This document shows, piece by piece, positions 7,597-16,443 of a stretch of DNA of 36,263 nucleotides; the first letter of the stretch is position 1; every line of letters starts with the position of its first letter. The stretch is from NCBI RefSeq assembly GCF_016612545.1, contig NZ_JAENRY010000132.1, forward strand, positions 1 through 36,263. Direction: 5' to 3'. Source of the stretch: Streptomyces sp. MBT65. GTDB lineage: Bacteria > Actinomycetota > Actinomycetes > Streptomycetales > Streptomycetaceae. The position numbers were made by a program, and so were the translations under genes. The notes under the pieces were generated by a model. It was not told the DNA's origin. It saw nothing but the letters and a program-made list of their open reading frames with translations, and ran no database searches.

Positions 7597-8010
7597 ATGC
7601 ATACGTCCCCCACCCGACCCTCCGTGCTGTTCGTCTGTGTCCACAACGCCGGCCGCTCCCAGATGGCCGCCGCTTTCCTCACCCACCTCGCGGGCGACCG
7701 CGTCGAGGTCCGCTCCGCCGGCTCGGCTCCCGCCGACGCCGTCAATCCGGCCGTCGTCGAAGCGATGCGCGAGGTCGGTGTCGACATCGCCGCCGAGGTT
7801 CCGAAGGTCCTCACCGTGGAGGCCGTCCAGGCGTCCGACGTCGTGATCACCATGGGGTGCGGCGACGCCTGCCCCGTCTTCCCCGGCAAGCGGTACCTCG
7901 ACTGGCGGCTCGACGACCCCGCGGGGCAGGGCGTCGCGGCCGTACGCCCGATCCGGGACGCGATCGAGGCACGTGTCCGCGCGCTGATCTCTGACGTCGT
8001 GCCCGCCTGA
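7597..8010 (+). CDS. arsC: Arsenate reductase, low-molecular-weight phosphatase type
   Basis: A 137-residue protein of the LMW protein tyrosine phosphatase fold that reduces As(V) to As(III). The P-loop C14-V-H-N-A-G-R20-S is at the N terminus, the redox cysteines C88 and C92 lie in MGCGDACPVFPG, and the general acid is in DWRLDDPAG. The arrangement fits either thioredoxin-coupled ArsC or the mycothiol-coupled actinobacterial version; the sequence alone does not separate them. The ATG at 7597 begins the conserved part, with GAGAGAG upstream; the frame is open further back inside the aquaporin gene but that part is not conserved. Only 25 bp separate it from the aquaporin stop, so it is the last gene of the arsR operon. 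Confidence 0.92.
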   Translation: MHTSPTRPSVLFVCVHNAGRSQMAAAFLTHLAGDRVEVRSAGSAPADAVNPAVVEAMREVGVDIAAEVPKVLTVEAVQASDVVITMGCGDACPVFPGKRYLDWRLDDPAGQGVAAVRPIRDAIEARVRALISDVVPA

Positions 8011-8018
8011 CGCAGGCA

Positions 8019-8036
8019 GTTGACCGTTCCTTCACC
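8019..8036 (+). promoter_or_regulatory. PHO-box-like direct repeat upstream of the ABC/phosphoesterase operon
   Basis: GTTGACC (8019-8025) and CTTCACC (8030-8036) are spaced by exactly 11 nt, each one base from the PhoP unit GTTCACC. They lie about 110 bp before the ABC ATPase start. A -10-like TAAGGT occurs at 8112-8117. A PhoP site is suggested by pattern and by the phosphoesterase gene in the operon, not proven. Confidence 0.35.
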
Positions 8037-8145
8037 CGGCTTGCCGACGACTTGACGATCCGTTCCATGGGCGTTCAGACGGCCGCCTGTGTCTGTGATG
8101 TGTGGTGCCCCTAAGGTCCCTGAGGATTCAGGAGGGAAGGGGCTC

Positions 8146-9084
8146 ATGGAGACACTCCACGCGGTTCGGGCCGGCGGGATCACCAAGTGCTTCGGCGAGG
8201 TCGTCGCGCTCGACGGTGTCGACCTGGATGTGACACAAGGTCAGATCCATGGCCTGGTCGGGCCGAACGGGGCCGGCAAGACCACCCTGCTCGGTCTGCT
8301 GCTGGGCCTGGCCGTCGCCGACAGCGGGCGCCTGGAGATCCTGGGCACGCGGGTCGGGCGGGCGTTCGCCGCCCCCGACGGCGTCGCCGGGTTCGTGGAC
8401 GGGCCCGGTCTCTACCCCTCGCTCACCGCCCGGCAGAACCTCGCCGCGCTGGCCGCCCTGCGCGGCCACGACGCACGGACGGCCGGAATCGACGACGTGC
8501 TCGGCGAGGTCGGGCTCACGGATGTCGCCGACGACCGGACCCGCGGGTTCTCCCTCGGCATGCGGCAACGGCTCGGGCTCGCCGCCGCGTTGCTCACCAG
8601 GCCCCGCCTCCTCGTCCTCGACGAACCGTCCAACGGCCTTGATCCGGCGGGCAAGAGACATGTGCACGGGGTGCTCAACAGACTCGCCGCCGAGGGAACC
8701 AGTGTGGTGCTCTCCAGCCACCGTATGGACGACCTGGAGGCGCTCTGCTCCGAGGTCACCATCCTCGCCACCGGACGGGTCGTCTTCACCGGGCCGTTGA
8801 GCAAGCTGGCTGCCGAGAGCCGTGAACTCGAGTACCGGGTAAGGACGTCCGACCCGGAGGCCGCGCGTCGGCTCGCCGCCGACACGGCCGGCGTCCGGAT
8901 CGGCGACGACAGTGCCGCCGTACGGCAGGACTCCGACGTGTTCGTCGTACGCGCCCTGACCCCCGCCCTCGACGAACTGGTGGCCGGGCTCGTGCGGTCG
9001 GGCATCGCGGTGCGCGAACTCGCCCCCGTGGTATCGCCGTTGGAGGCCGCGTTCCTCGCGCTCACCGATCAGGAGGCCGGCCGA
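8146..9084 (+). CDS. ABC transporter ATP-binding protein
   Basis: About 313 residues, cytoplasmic ATPase of an ABC-2-type exporter. Walker A is GPNGAGKTT, the signature motif is FSLGMRQRLGLA, and Walker B is LLVLDEPSNGLD, followed by the switch histidine in SSHRMDDLE. The roughly 90-residue C-terminal extension is typical of ATPases paired with ABC-2 permeases such as the DrrA/CcmA group. I chose the ATG at 8146 because GGAGGGAAGGGG lies directly upstream; the open frame extends to 8089 without support. The stop codon TGA (9085-9087) overlaps the ATG of the permease at 9084 (ATGA), so the two are translationally coupled. Substrate unknown. Confidence 0.9.
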
Positions 9085-10433
9085 TGACCGCGACCGCCGT
9101 GGCCGAACGGACCGTCACAGCCCCCCGCGTCTCCGTCGCGCGCGGCTACCGCTTCGAACTCGTCAAGCTGGTCTCCCAGTGGCGCATCCGCCTGCTGGTG
9201 CTCGCCTGTTGGGTCGCGCCCGCGCTCTTCGTCGCCGGGGTGAGCGGGCAGAGCACGCTTCCCTCGGACACGCTCTTCGGGCGCTGGATGCACGCCACGG
9301 GGTGGGCCGGGCCGCTCGTCATGCTGGGTTTCGCGGGGAGTTGGGCGCTCCCGCTGCTGACCTCGCTCGTCGCCGGCGACGTGTTCGCCGCCGAGGACCG
9401 GCTCGGCACCTGGCGGCATCTGCTGGTGGCGGTCCGCTCGCCCGCGCGGATCTTCGTGGCGAAGTCGCTGGCCAGCGTCACCGTCATCCTGGCGCTGGTG
9501 GCGGGGCTGGCCGTCTCCAGCACGGTCGGCGGCCTCCTGGCCGTCGGCAACCAGCCGCTGGTGGGACTGGACGGGCATCTGCTGACACCCGGGGACGCGG
9601 CGGGCGCGGTCCTGCTCTCCTGGACCGCAGCCCTCGCCCCGACCCTGGCCCTCGCCGCGATCGGCCTCCTCGGGTCGGTCGCGCTGGGGCGGTCCTCGAT
9701 GGGACTGCTGCTGCCCGTGCTGGTCGCGCTCGCGATGCAGGTCGCCCAGATGCTGCCGCTGCCCGTCGCCGTGCGCCTCGCGCTGCCCGGGTACGCCTTC
9801 ATCTCCTGGAACGGCCTGTTCACCAGCCCGGCCCAGCTCGCCCCGCTCCTGATCGCCGTCGCGGTCAGCCTGGCGTGGGCCGTCCTCGCGACCGCACTGG
9901 CCCATCTCCTGTTCGTACGACGGGACTTCACCAACCCGGCCTACGACGGCTCCGGGCGCCGCGCGTTCACCTTCGGCGTGCTGCCGCTGGCCGCGCTGAC
10001 CGCCGTCACGGTGGGGGCGGTCGCGGTGGCGACTCCGTCGACGGGCTCTGGGATCGAGCAGGGGAAAGTGCAGAAGTCCCTGGCCACCGTGTTCGCGCAC
10101 CTCTACCGCCTCCAGACCGAGCAGCTCCACCGGCCCGCCGTCACCGAGGCCCAGCTGCGGACCTCGGCGGCGTGCACCAAGAGCGACGGCCAGGCCGCCC
10201 AGGAGGGCGCGGGCAACGACTGGCGCTGTGTCGTGAGCTGGCATCTCCCCGGGGTCGCGGTCACCGGGTCGGCGATCTACCAGCTCGACATCACCTCGGA
10301 CGGGCGGTTCGTGGCGGACGGCGACGGTCCCAAGGAAGTCAACGGCTACTTCCTGGTGCGGACTTCGACCGGCGATGCCCCGAATCCGCTGTGGCAGTTC
10401 GACGGCAACGTCGAACTGCTCGACACCCACTGA
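9084..10433 (+). CDS. ABC-2-type transporter permease with extracytoplasmic C-terminal domain
   Basis: A 449-residue membrane protein. After a cytoplasmic N-terminal segment there are about six hydrophobic helices within residues 30-325, for example LLVLACWVAPALFVAGV and VILALVAGLAVSSTVGGLLAV, the pattern of ABC-2 permeases. Beyond the last helix (about LPLAALTAVTVGAVAVATP) some 125 residues form a soluble, probably extracytoplasmic domain with two cysteines (SAACTKS and DWRCVVS) that could pair. Such a domain is unusual on a plain ABC-2 permease and may meet the secreted partner encoded next. ATGA overlap with the ATPase upstream; 13 bp to the phosphoesterase gene downstream. Confidence 0.85.
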   Translation: MTATAVAERTVTAPRVSVARGYRFELVKLVSQWRIRLLVLACWVAPALFVAGVSGQSTLPSDTLFGRWMHATGWAGPLVMLGFAGSWALPLLTSLVAGDVFAAEDRLGTWRHLLVAVRSPARIFVAKSLASVTVILALVAGLAVSSTVGGLLAVGNQPLVGLDGHLLTPGDAAGAVLLSWTAALAPTLALAAIGLLGSVALGRSSMGLLLPVLVALAMQVAQMLPLPVAVRLALPGYAFISWNGLFTSPAQLAPLLIAVAVSLAWAVLATALAHLLFVRRDFTNPAYDGSGRRAFTFGVLPLAALTAVTVGAVAVATPSTGSGIEQGKVQKSLATVFAHLYRLQTEQLHRPAVTEAQLRTSAACTKSDGQAAQEGAGNDWRCVVSWHLPGVAVTGSAIYQLDITSDGRFVADGDGPKEVNGYFLVRTSTGDAPNPLWQFDGNVELLDTH

Positions 10434-10446
10434 AGGGAGCAGTTCC

Positions 10447-13200
10447 GTGCAGGTAACGCGCCGGCGTCGGATCAACGAGAAAAACCAGGTCACCCTCTTC
10501 GGCAGACACGTCGGCCGCCGGGCACTGCTCGTGACGACGGGTATCGCCGTCGCCCTCGGCGTCACGGGCACGGCGGTCGCCTCGACATACCAGTTCGGCA
10601 CCCAACAGGTCGGCCAGACCACCGCCAACGGCCAGGTCATCTCCAGCGACCAGTACATCAAGCCGTACGGCAGCCGTACCGTCATCAACGACGGCAAGAT
10701 CATGTCGTCCACGGTCAGCCCGGACGGCACCCGTCTCGCCGCCTCGATCGCCGACGGCGACGCCTCTCTGGTGGTCATGGACCTGGCCACCGGTCGGATC
10801 ATGCAGAAGATCGGCACCAGCACGGCGGACGACCTGCGCATCAGCAGCGGCGCCGTCGGCCAGGAAGGCCCGACCTACTCGCCCGACGGCAAGCAGCTGT
10901 GGCTGGGACAGGCCAACGGCTACACCAAGTTCACCGTCAACGCCGACGGCACCCTCGCGAGCCCCACCGCCGTCCCGATCGCGGCCGACGGCGCCAAGCA
11001 GGCCCTCGTGGGCGCGGCCGTGTTCTCCGCCGACGGCTCCACCGTCTACTCCGCGGTCAACGGCCAGAACAAGGTCGTCGCCATCGACACGGCCACCGGA
11101 ACCATCAAGCAGACCTGGGCAGTTGGCACCGCCCCGCGCGGAATCGCCCTCGTCGGCGGCACGTTGTACGTCAGCAATGAGGGTGGGCGCCCGGCGAAGG
11201 CCGGCGACACCACCATCAACTCCTACGGCACCGACGTGCCCGCGAACCCGAAGACGGGCGCCAGCACCACCGGCACGGTCAGCGTCATCGACACCGCCGA
11301 CCCGTCCGCCGCCGTCGGCACCATCGCCGTAGGACTGCACCCGACCGCCGTGTACGCCAAGAAGGGCGCGGTGTTCGTCACCAACACAGCCGACAACAGC
11401 GTCTCGGTCATCGACACCCGCAAGGACAAGGTCGTCCAGACCATCGCCACCCAGCCGTGGCCCGAGGCGTCCGTCGGCTACGAGCCGAACGCGGTGACGC
11501 TCACCGACGACGGCCGGCTGCTGGTCACGCTCGGCCGCGCCAACGCCGTCGCCGTCTACCGCTACAACTCCCCGCAGCAGCCCGCCCGTTACGTCGGCCT
11601 GCTCCCCACCGACTACTTCCCCTCGGGGATCACGGCCATCGGCAAGAAGATCGTCGTCGCCAACACCCGTGGCGTGGACGCCCTCCGCCCCGACGCCGCC
11701 GGTCACAACACCCACGACACGACGTCGAGCCTGACGCAGTTCACGCTGCCCAGCGACCTCGTCGTCAGGGCGCAGACGGCCAAGGTCTTCAAGCAGAACG
11801 GCTGGACGCCCGGCTCGGTCACCAAGGCCGACGGCAAGAGCCACGCGAAGGCCGTCCCGGTCCCCGCCCGGCTCGGCGACCCCTCGACGATCAAGCACGT
11901 CTTCCTGCTCGTCAAGGAGAACCGCACCTACGACCAGGTCTTCGGCGACCTCTCGCAGGGCGACGGCAACGCCTCGCTCACCCAGTTCGGCGAGAACGTG
12001 ACGCCCAACCAGCACGCGCTGGCCGAGCAGTTCGGGCTCTACGACAACTTCTACGACATCGGCACCAACTCCGCCGAGGGCCACAACTGGCTGATGCAGT
12101 CGGACAACCCGGAGTACACCGAGTCCTCGGCGGGCGAGTACACGCGCAGCTACGACACCGAGAACGACGTCCTCGGCCACCAGAAGACCGGGTTCATCTG
12201 GACCGGCGCGCAGGCGGCCGGGAAGACGGTCAAGGACTTCGGCGAGTTCCAGTCGCTGGAGACCAAGCCGGGCGGCGCGAGCTGGCAGAACCTGTACTGC
12301 GACAGCAAGAACATGGCCGCGACCGGGGCCCAGACCGCTTACCCCATCAAGACGGGCTCGGCGATCCCCTCCCTCAACAACGTGTCGGTGCAAGGGTTCC
12401 CGCTGTTCGACCTCGACGTCCCGGACATCTACAAAGAGCAGATCTGGCAGCAGGACTTCGAGAAGAACGGTCCGGCGAACCTGAACATGTTCTGGTACTC
12501 CAACGACCACACCGGCGGCCCGGCCAACGCCGCCGCCGAGGTCGCCGACAACGACCTCGCGGTCGGCAGGATGGTCGACACGATCACCCACAGCAAGTAC
12601 TGGAAGGACTCGGCGATCTTCGTCGTCGAGGACGACTCCCAGGCCGGCCTCGACCATGTCGACGGCCACCGCGCCCCGGTCCAGGTCATCAGCCCGTACG
12701 CCGAGCACGACACGGTCGACGACCACTACTACTCGCAGATCACCATGGTCCGCACGATCGAGCAGATCCTCGGCATCCACCCGATGAACCAGCTCGACAG
12801 CGCGGCCACCCCGATGTACGGCGCGTTCACGAGCAAGGCCGACACCACCCCGTTCACGGCGGTCCCCAACCGCACCTCCCTGACCCTCGGCGTGAGCCCC
12901 CAGCCGTCCTGCGGCTCGGACACCCCGGCGGCCCAGGACACCAGGGCGGCGGCCGCGCCCACGACGGTCTCCGTGCCGCCCGCCGAGCAGGCGCTCGCGG
13001 CCCAGTGGAAGACCTGGGCGTCCCACCAGCGGCTGACCGGCCCGCACGCCGTGCCCGACTACGCCAACCCCACCCAGATGAACCGCTACACCTGGTACCA
13101 GACCCACAACTGGACCAAGCCCTACCCCGGCGACAGCAAGCTCTACGCGCCGGACGACGTACCGGGCGCCTACCTCCCGTCGCCGGAGTCCGACGGCTGA
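10447..13200 (+). CDS. Secreted beta-propeller/phosphoesterase fusion protein
   Basis: A 917-residue exported protein. The N-terminus has several arginines (TRRRR, GRHVGRR) before a hydrophobic stretch ALLVTTGIAVALGVTGTAVA, a signal peptide of Sec or Tat type. Residues about 40-460 carry repeated YVTN/YncE-like blades (AVSVIDTRKDKVVQTI, VVAIDTATGTIKQTW). Residues about 475-800 are a phosphoesterase domain of the alkaline phosphatase superfamily, recognised by VFLLVKENRTYDQVFGD, EGHNWLM, and metal-site segments VVEDDSQAGLDHVDGHR. The tail ends in a Pro/Tyr-rich region. The family is usually annotated as bifunctional YncE/alkaline phosphatase. The GTG at 10447 has AAGGGAG seven bases upstream. 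It is the third gene of the ABC operon and ends in a strong terminator. Confidence 0.88.
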   Translation: MQVTRRRRINEKNQVTLFGRHVGRRALLVTTGIAVALGVTGTAVASTYQFGTQQVGQTTANGQVISSDQYIKPYGSRTVINDGKIMSSTVSPDGTRLAASIADGDASLVVMDLATGRIMQKIGTSTADDLRISSGAVGQEGPTYSPDGKQLWLGQANGYTKFTVNADGTLASPTAVPIAADGAKQALVGAAVFSADGSTVYSAVNGQNKVVAIDTATGTIKQTWAVGTAPRGIALVGGTLYVSNEGGRPAKAGDTTINSYGTDVPANPKTGASTTGTVSVIDTADPSAAVGTIAVGLHPTAVYAKKGAVFVTNTADNSVSVIDTRKDKVVQTIATQPWPEASVGYEPNAVTLTDDGRLLVTLGRANAVAVYRYNSPQQPARYVGLLPTDYFPSGITAIGKKIVVANTRGVDALRPDAAGHNTHDTTSSLTQFTLPSDLVVRAQTAKVFKQNGWTPGSVTKADGKSHAKAVPVPARLGDPSTIKHVFLLVKENRTYDQVFGDLSQGDGNASLTQFGENVTPNQHALAEQFGLYDNFYDIGTNSAEGHNWLMQSDNPEYTESSAGEYTRSYDTENDVLGHQKTGFIWTGAQAAGKTVKDFGEFQSLETKPGGASWQNLYCDSKNMAATGAQTAYPIKTGSAIPSLNNVSVQGFPLFDLDVPDIYKEQIWQQDFEKNGPANLNMFWYSNDHTGGPANAAAEVADNDLAVGRMVDTITHSKYWKDSAIFVVEDDSQAGLDHVDGHRAPVQVISPYAEHDTVDDHYYSQITMVRTIEQILGIHPMNQLDSAATPMYGAFTSKADTTPFTAVPNRTSLTLGVSPQPSCGSDTPAAQDTRAAAAPTTVSVPPAEQALAAQWKTWASHQRLTGPHAVPDYANPTQMNRYTWYQTHNWTKPYPGDSKLYAPDDVPGAYLPSPESDG

Positions 13201-13224
13201 CCGGAGCGCCCACGCGTCAACGGT

Positions 13225-13252
13225 CCCTGACCGGCGCCACCGCCGGTCAGGG
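13225..13252. terminator. Bidirectional hairpin terminator between convergent genes
   Basis: A perfect 12-bp stem, CCCTGACCGGCG (13225-13236) and CGCCGGTCAGGG (13241-13252), closes a CCAC loop. It lies between the phosphoesterase gene and the leftward RidA gene and includes the RidA stop codon (13247-13249). No U-tract follows, as is common in GC-rich actinobacteria. Confidence 0.75.
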
Positions 13253-13666
13253 GCGTACCGCCACCGCGTCCACCTCGAACAGCATCCTGGGCAGCGCGAG
13301 CGACGCGACCCCGCTCAGCGTCTGGGCCGGCAGACGGTCCCCGAAGTGCGTGTGCAGCGCCTTGCCCAGGGTCTCCAGTTTGGTGAGGTCGTGGTCGACG
13401 ACGAACGTGCCCAGCCGGACCACGTGTTCGAAGCCGAGGCCCACTCCGGCCAGGGCCGACCGGAGTCGGGCGAAGGCCACGTCCACCTGTGCGGCGAAGT
13501 CGCCCGGCACCGGTGCGCCCGTCTCGTCGGACGCGTACTGGCCGGCGATGAAGACGAGTTCACCGGGCGCCGACACGGCGTGGCTGTAGCCGAAGGGGGT
13601 CGGGTCGTGGAGCGCGGGCGGGTTGGTGATGGTGCGCCCGTCGGCGGCGTCGTTCGTGAGGGTCAT
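13247..13666 (-). CDS. RidA/YjgF-family protein
   Basis: A 139-residue RidA-family protein. Family members are trimeric cytosolic enamine/imine deaminases or relatives. Matching segments are SHAVSAPGELVFIAGQYASDETG, the central QVDVAFARLRSALAGVG, and VASLALPRMLFEVDAVAV at the C-terminus. The canonical C-terminal arginine of active RidA (usually in R-x-x-V-E-I/V-E) is represented by PRMLFEVDAVA, so activity is plausible. The ATG at 13666 has GGGAGG about 10 bases upstream. It is 38 bp downstream of the metallophosphoesterase stop on the same strand. Its last codons lie within the terminator hairpin. Confidence 0.85.
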   Translation of the reverse strand: MTLTNDAADGRTITNPPALHDPTPFGYSHAVSAPGELVFIAGQYASDETGAPVPGDFAAQVDVAFARLRSALAGVGLGFEHVVRLGTFVVDHDLTKLETLGKALHTHFGDRLPAQTLSGVASLALPRMLFEVDAVAVRP

Positions 13667-13704
13667 GGACGGGCAACCTCCCGAACACTCCGCCCATTCC
13701 GTCC

Positions 13705-15177
13705 TCAGCCGACGGACACCCCCAGCGAGCCGACACCGGACAGGTCATGCGCTCTGACGCTGTTGCGATCCGTCGCCGACCGCCCCAGCGCATGATGCGG
13801 CCACAACCCCCCGGCCACCCGCCGAGACCGCTCGCCCCACTCCCGCGCCTCGATACCACCGGCCTTGTAGTGGTTGAGGGCATACCCCCCGGAGTGGACG
13901 CGCAGCAGCAGAAAACCGCCGGGATAGTCCTTCGCGGCGGTCACCTCCTGCTGGACGACGTGCGGCGCCCGCACCAGCGGCGTCCGCTTGTTGCGGTGGG
14001 TGTGCCCCGCGTGGTGCAGGAAGACCCCCGGCGCCGAGGCATACGCGTCGACGATCGCGCGCGCCTGCCGGCGGTCCAGTTGCTGGCCCCGGGTCACCGG
14101 GAACACGGAGTCCCGTACCGTCAGCGGATGGTGGCCGAAGACGACGGTCGGCCGGTCCGGTTCGGCCCTGAGCCGGGACCGGAACCAGGACAGCTGCTCC
14201 TCACCGAGCCCACCCGCGTCACCCCCGTTGCCGGTCTTGGCGTACGTGTCGAGCCCGATGATCCGCAGCCCGCCGAGGTCGTGGGCGAAGTACCCGGGCC
14301 CACCGCCGAAGCCTTCACCGAACCCCGCCCGGAACGTGTCGGCGGAACTCCCGGCCCGGTCGTGGTTGCCGCGTACGACGAGGTAGTCCCGCCCCAGCGT
14401 GCCGAAGCCGTCCAGGATGCGCCTGGCCTCCGCCAGGTCCGCCGGCGACCCGCCCGCGGAGATGTCCCCGGCGGCGAGCAGCACGTCCGCCCCGCGCAGC
14501 TTGGCCTCCTCGACCAGGGCCCGGGTCATGATCTCCGGATAGGCGGCGAGGCCCGCCGCCTGTGACACCCCGCGCAGCAGGGGGAAGCCCGCCATGCGGC
14601 CCGCGGTGGTCTCGCCGAGGTGCAGGTCGTTGCAGAGGGCGATGGAGAGCAGGTGCCTGCCGGGCGGGGGCTGGGGTGTGGTGAAGGAGTACGTGCCGGT
14701 CAGCGAGCCGAGGCCGTGTCGCGAGGTGCCGACGGCGTTCCCGCGCACGTGCTGCAACGGTGTCGGCACGGCGGTCACGCCCCGGGAGCGTGCCCGGTAG
14801 TAGTACGTCTGCCCGGGCTCCAGGCCGGTCAGCTCCACCTGGTGGTGCGCGGTGGGCCGGTCCTCGGCCGCGACGCGGTTGAGCCGGGCCGGGTGGGTGC
14901 CGTAGACGACCTCGCCCTCGGTGGCCACAGGAATGGGGTGGCCGAAGCCGTCGTCCGTGCCGGGTATCCGGGTGTGCCAGGTGATGATCGCGCTGTCCTC
15001 GGTGAGGGTGACCAACTCCAGGTGTACGGCGGCCAGTTGGCGGTAGCCGCCGCGCGCGGTACGGACCTGGGCGGCACGCACCAGCGCCGGGGCGAGGAGC
15101 GCGCCGGAGCGCAGGACGTCGTAGGGAGTCGGTAGCGCGGCGAGGGCCGCGAGGGGAGCCGAGATGCAGCAGCGCAT
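13705..15177 (-). CDS. Calcineurin-like metallophosphoesterase with fibronectin-type N-terminal domain
   Basis: About 490 residues. An N-terminal purple-acid-phosphatase-like FN3 domain (ITWHTRIPG, VELTGLEPGQTYYYRARS) precedes a metallophosphoesterase domain. All five metal motifs are seen in order: CNDLHLGE (D-x-H), AAGDISAGG (GD), VRGNHDR (GNHD), VFGHHPL (H) and HHAGHTHRNK (GHxH). The enzyme should cleave phosphomonoesters or diesters, perhaps outside the membrane, although the N-terminus MRCCISAPLAALAALP is only a weak signal. The start is uncertain: ATG at 15177 is preferred, GTG at 15195 is possible. It is the gene before RidA in a leftward run. Substrate unknown. Confidence 0.85.
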   Translation of the reverse strand: MRCCISAPLAALAALPTPYDVLRSGALLAPALVRAAQVRTARGGYRQLAAVHLELVTLTEDSAIITWHTRIPGTDDGFGHPIPVATEGEVVYGTHPARLNRVAAEDRPTAHHQVELTGLEPGQTYYYRARSRGVTAVPTPLQHVRGNAVGTSRHGLGSLTGTYSFTTPQPPPGRHLLSIALCNDLHLGETTAGRMAGFPLLRGVSQAAGLAAYPEIMTRALVEEAKLRGADVLLAAGDISAGGSPADLAEARRILDGFGTLGRDYLVVRGNHDRAGSSADTFRAGFGEGFGGGPGYFAHDLGGLRIIGLDTYAKTGNGGDAGGLGEEQLSWFRSRLRAEPDRPTVVFGHHPLTVRDSVFPVTRGQQLDRRQARAIVDAYASAPGVFLHHAGHTHRNKRTPLVRAPHVVQQEVTAAKDYPGGFLLLRVHSGGYALNHYKAGGIEAREWGERSRRVAGGLWPHHALGRSATDRNSVRAHDLSGVGSLGVSVG

Positions 15178-15244
15178 ACCCCATTGTTGCCCCACGGTCG
15201 TGAACGCCGGCCGTGGCGCCGACGGCCGCAGCCGTACCAGTGCG

Positions 15245-16408
15245 CTACGACAGGGCGGTGCGCACCGCTCTGACCAGCGCCTGCGCTCGTGGATCAGCCG
15301 TCACGCTCTTGCGGAACGAATTCGTCACATACCCGAACGCGATGCCCGAGGCGGGGTCCGCGAAGCCCAGTGCGCCGCCCCGGCCCGGGTGCCCGAAGGA
15401 GCCCTCCGAGAGGAGCGGGGACGCGCTGCCGTGCAGCATGTAACCCAGGCCGAAACGGGTGCCCACCACCAGGACGCGGTCCGGGCCCGACGAGCGTTCC
15501 GTGCGGGCCCGCTCGACCGTCTCCGGGGTGAACAGCCGTGTCCCGCCGTCCACTTCGCCGATCAGGGACGCGTAGAAACGGGCCAGTCCGTCCGCCGTCG
15601 CGATGCCGTTCGACGCGGGGAGTACGGCGGCCCGGTACGCCGGGTCGTTCTCGTCCGGCATCGGCGTGATCGCCCCGAACGCGCGCCGGGTGAGGGAGTC
15701 GGGGTTCGCGTACGCCTCGGAGACCGACCGCTTGGGGCGTACGCGGAGGGTCCCCGCGTCCGCCGCCGGTCCCTCCGACTGTGCCACCCGGCCCACCCGA
15801 GCGGCCTCACCGGCAGGCAGGCCCACCCACAGATCCGCCCCGACCGGTCCCGCGATCTCGTCCGCGATCCACTCGCCGATCGACCGGCCCGTCACCCGGC
15901 GGACGAGTTCACCGGTCAGCCAGCTGTACGTCTGCGCGTGGTACCCGTGGTCCGTGCCCGGCTCCCACACCGGCGCCTGCGCCGCCACCGCCGCCGCGCC
16001 CTGCACCGGATCGGCGGCCTGCACCGGGGTCAGCGGGTGGTCCAGCACCGGCACACCCGCGCGATGCGCCAGCAGCTGCCACACCAGGGTCCGCTCCTTG
16101 CCGGCCGCCTTGTACTCGGGCCAGTACTCGCCGACCGGAGCGTCCAGGTCCAGCTCCCCGCGCTGCGTGAGCAGGAGCAGCGCCGCGGCGGCCACGCCCT
16201 TCGTCGCCGAGCGGACGATCTGGGCCGTGTCCCGCTGCCAGGGCGCGGTGCCGTCGACGTCCTTGGTGCCCGCCCACAGGTCCACGACCCGGTGCCCGTC
16301 GCGGTACACCGTCACGGCCGCGCCCCGGTCCCCGCGCGCCTCGAAGTTCCCCACGAACGCGTCCCTGACCGGCTCGAAGCCCTCGGCCACCACACCGTTC
16401 ACGTCCAC
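15245..16408 (-). CDS. Serine hydrolase, class C beta-lactamase/esterase type
   Basis: A 387-residue member of the beta-lactamase-related serine hydrolases (EstB/LactB style). The nucleophile motif S-x-x-K is S67-A-T-K70 in VRSATKGVAAA, and the downstream tyrosine region GYHAQTYSWLTGELVRR fits the second motif of esterase-type members. The HPGRGGALGFADP segment stands where the KTG-equivalent HxG lies. There is no signal peptide, so it is cytosolic and more likely an esterase or peptidase than a resistance enzyme. The GTG at 16408 was chosen because GAGGAG lies exactly 7 bases upstream; an upstream start at 16447 would overlap the Ohr gene and lacks support. It is 35 bp downstream of ohr on the same strand. 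Confidence 0.85.
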   Translation of the reverse strand: MDVNGVVAEGFEPVRDAFVGNFEARGDRGAAVTVYRDGHRVVDLWAGTKDVDGTAPWQRDTAQIVRSATKGVAAAALLLLTQRGELDLDAPVGEYWPEYKAAGKERTLVWQLLAHRAGVPVLDHPLTPVQAADPVQGAAAVAAQAPVWEPGTDHGYHAQTYSWLTGELVRRVTGRSIGEWIADEIAGPVGADLWVGLPAGEAARVGRVAQSEGPAADAGTLRVRPKRSVSEAYANPDSLTRRAFGAITPMPDENDPAYRAAVLPASNGIATADGLARFYASLIGEVDGGTRLFTPETVERARTERSSGPDRVLVVGTRFGLGYMLHGSASPLLSEGSFGHPGRGGALGFADPASGIAFGYVTNSFRKSVTADPRAQALVRAVRTALS

Positions 16409-16443
16409 GTCCGCGCTCCTCGTTCCGCCGTGCGACCCCTGTC

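Noticed and set aside
10339..13107. 922-codon open frame opposite the phosphoesterase gene
   Set aside because: Composition is that of an antisense frame; the + strand protein has clear catalytic motifs.
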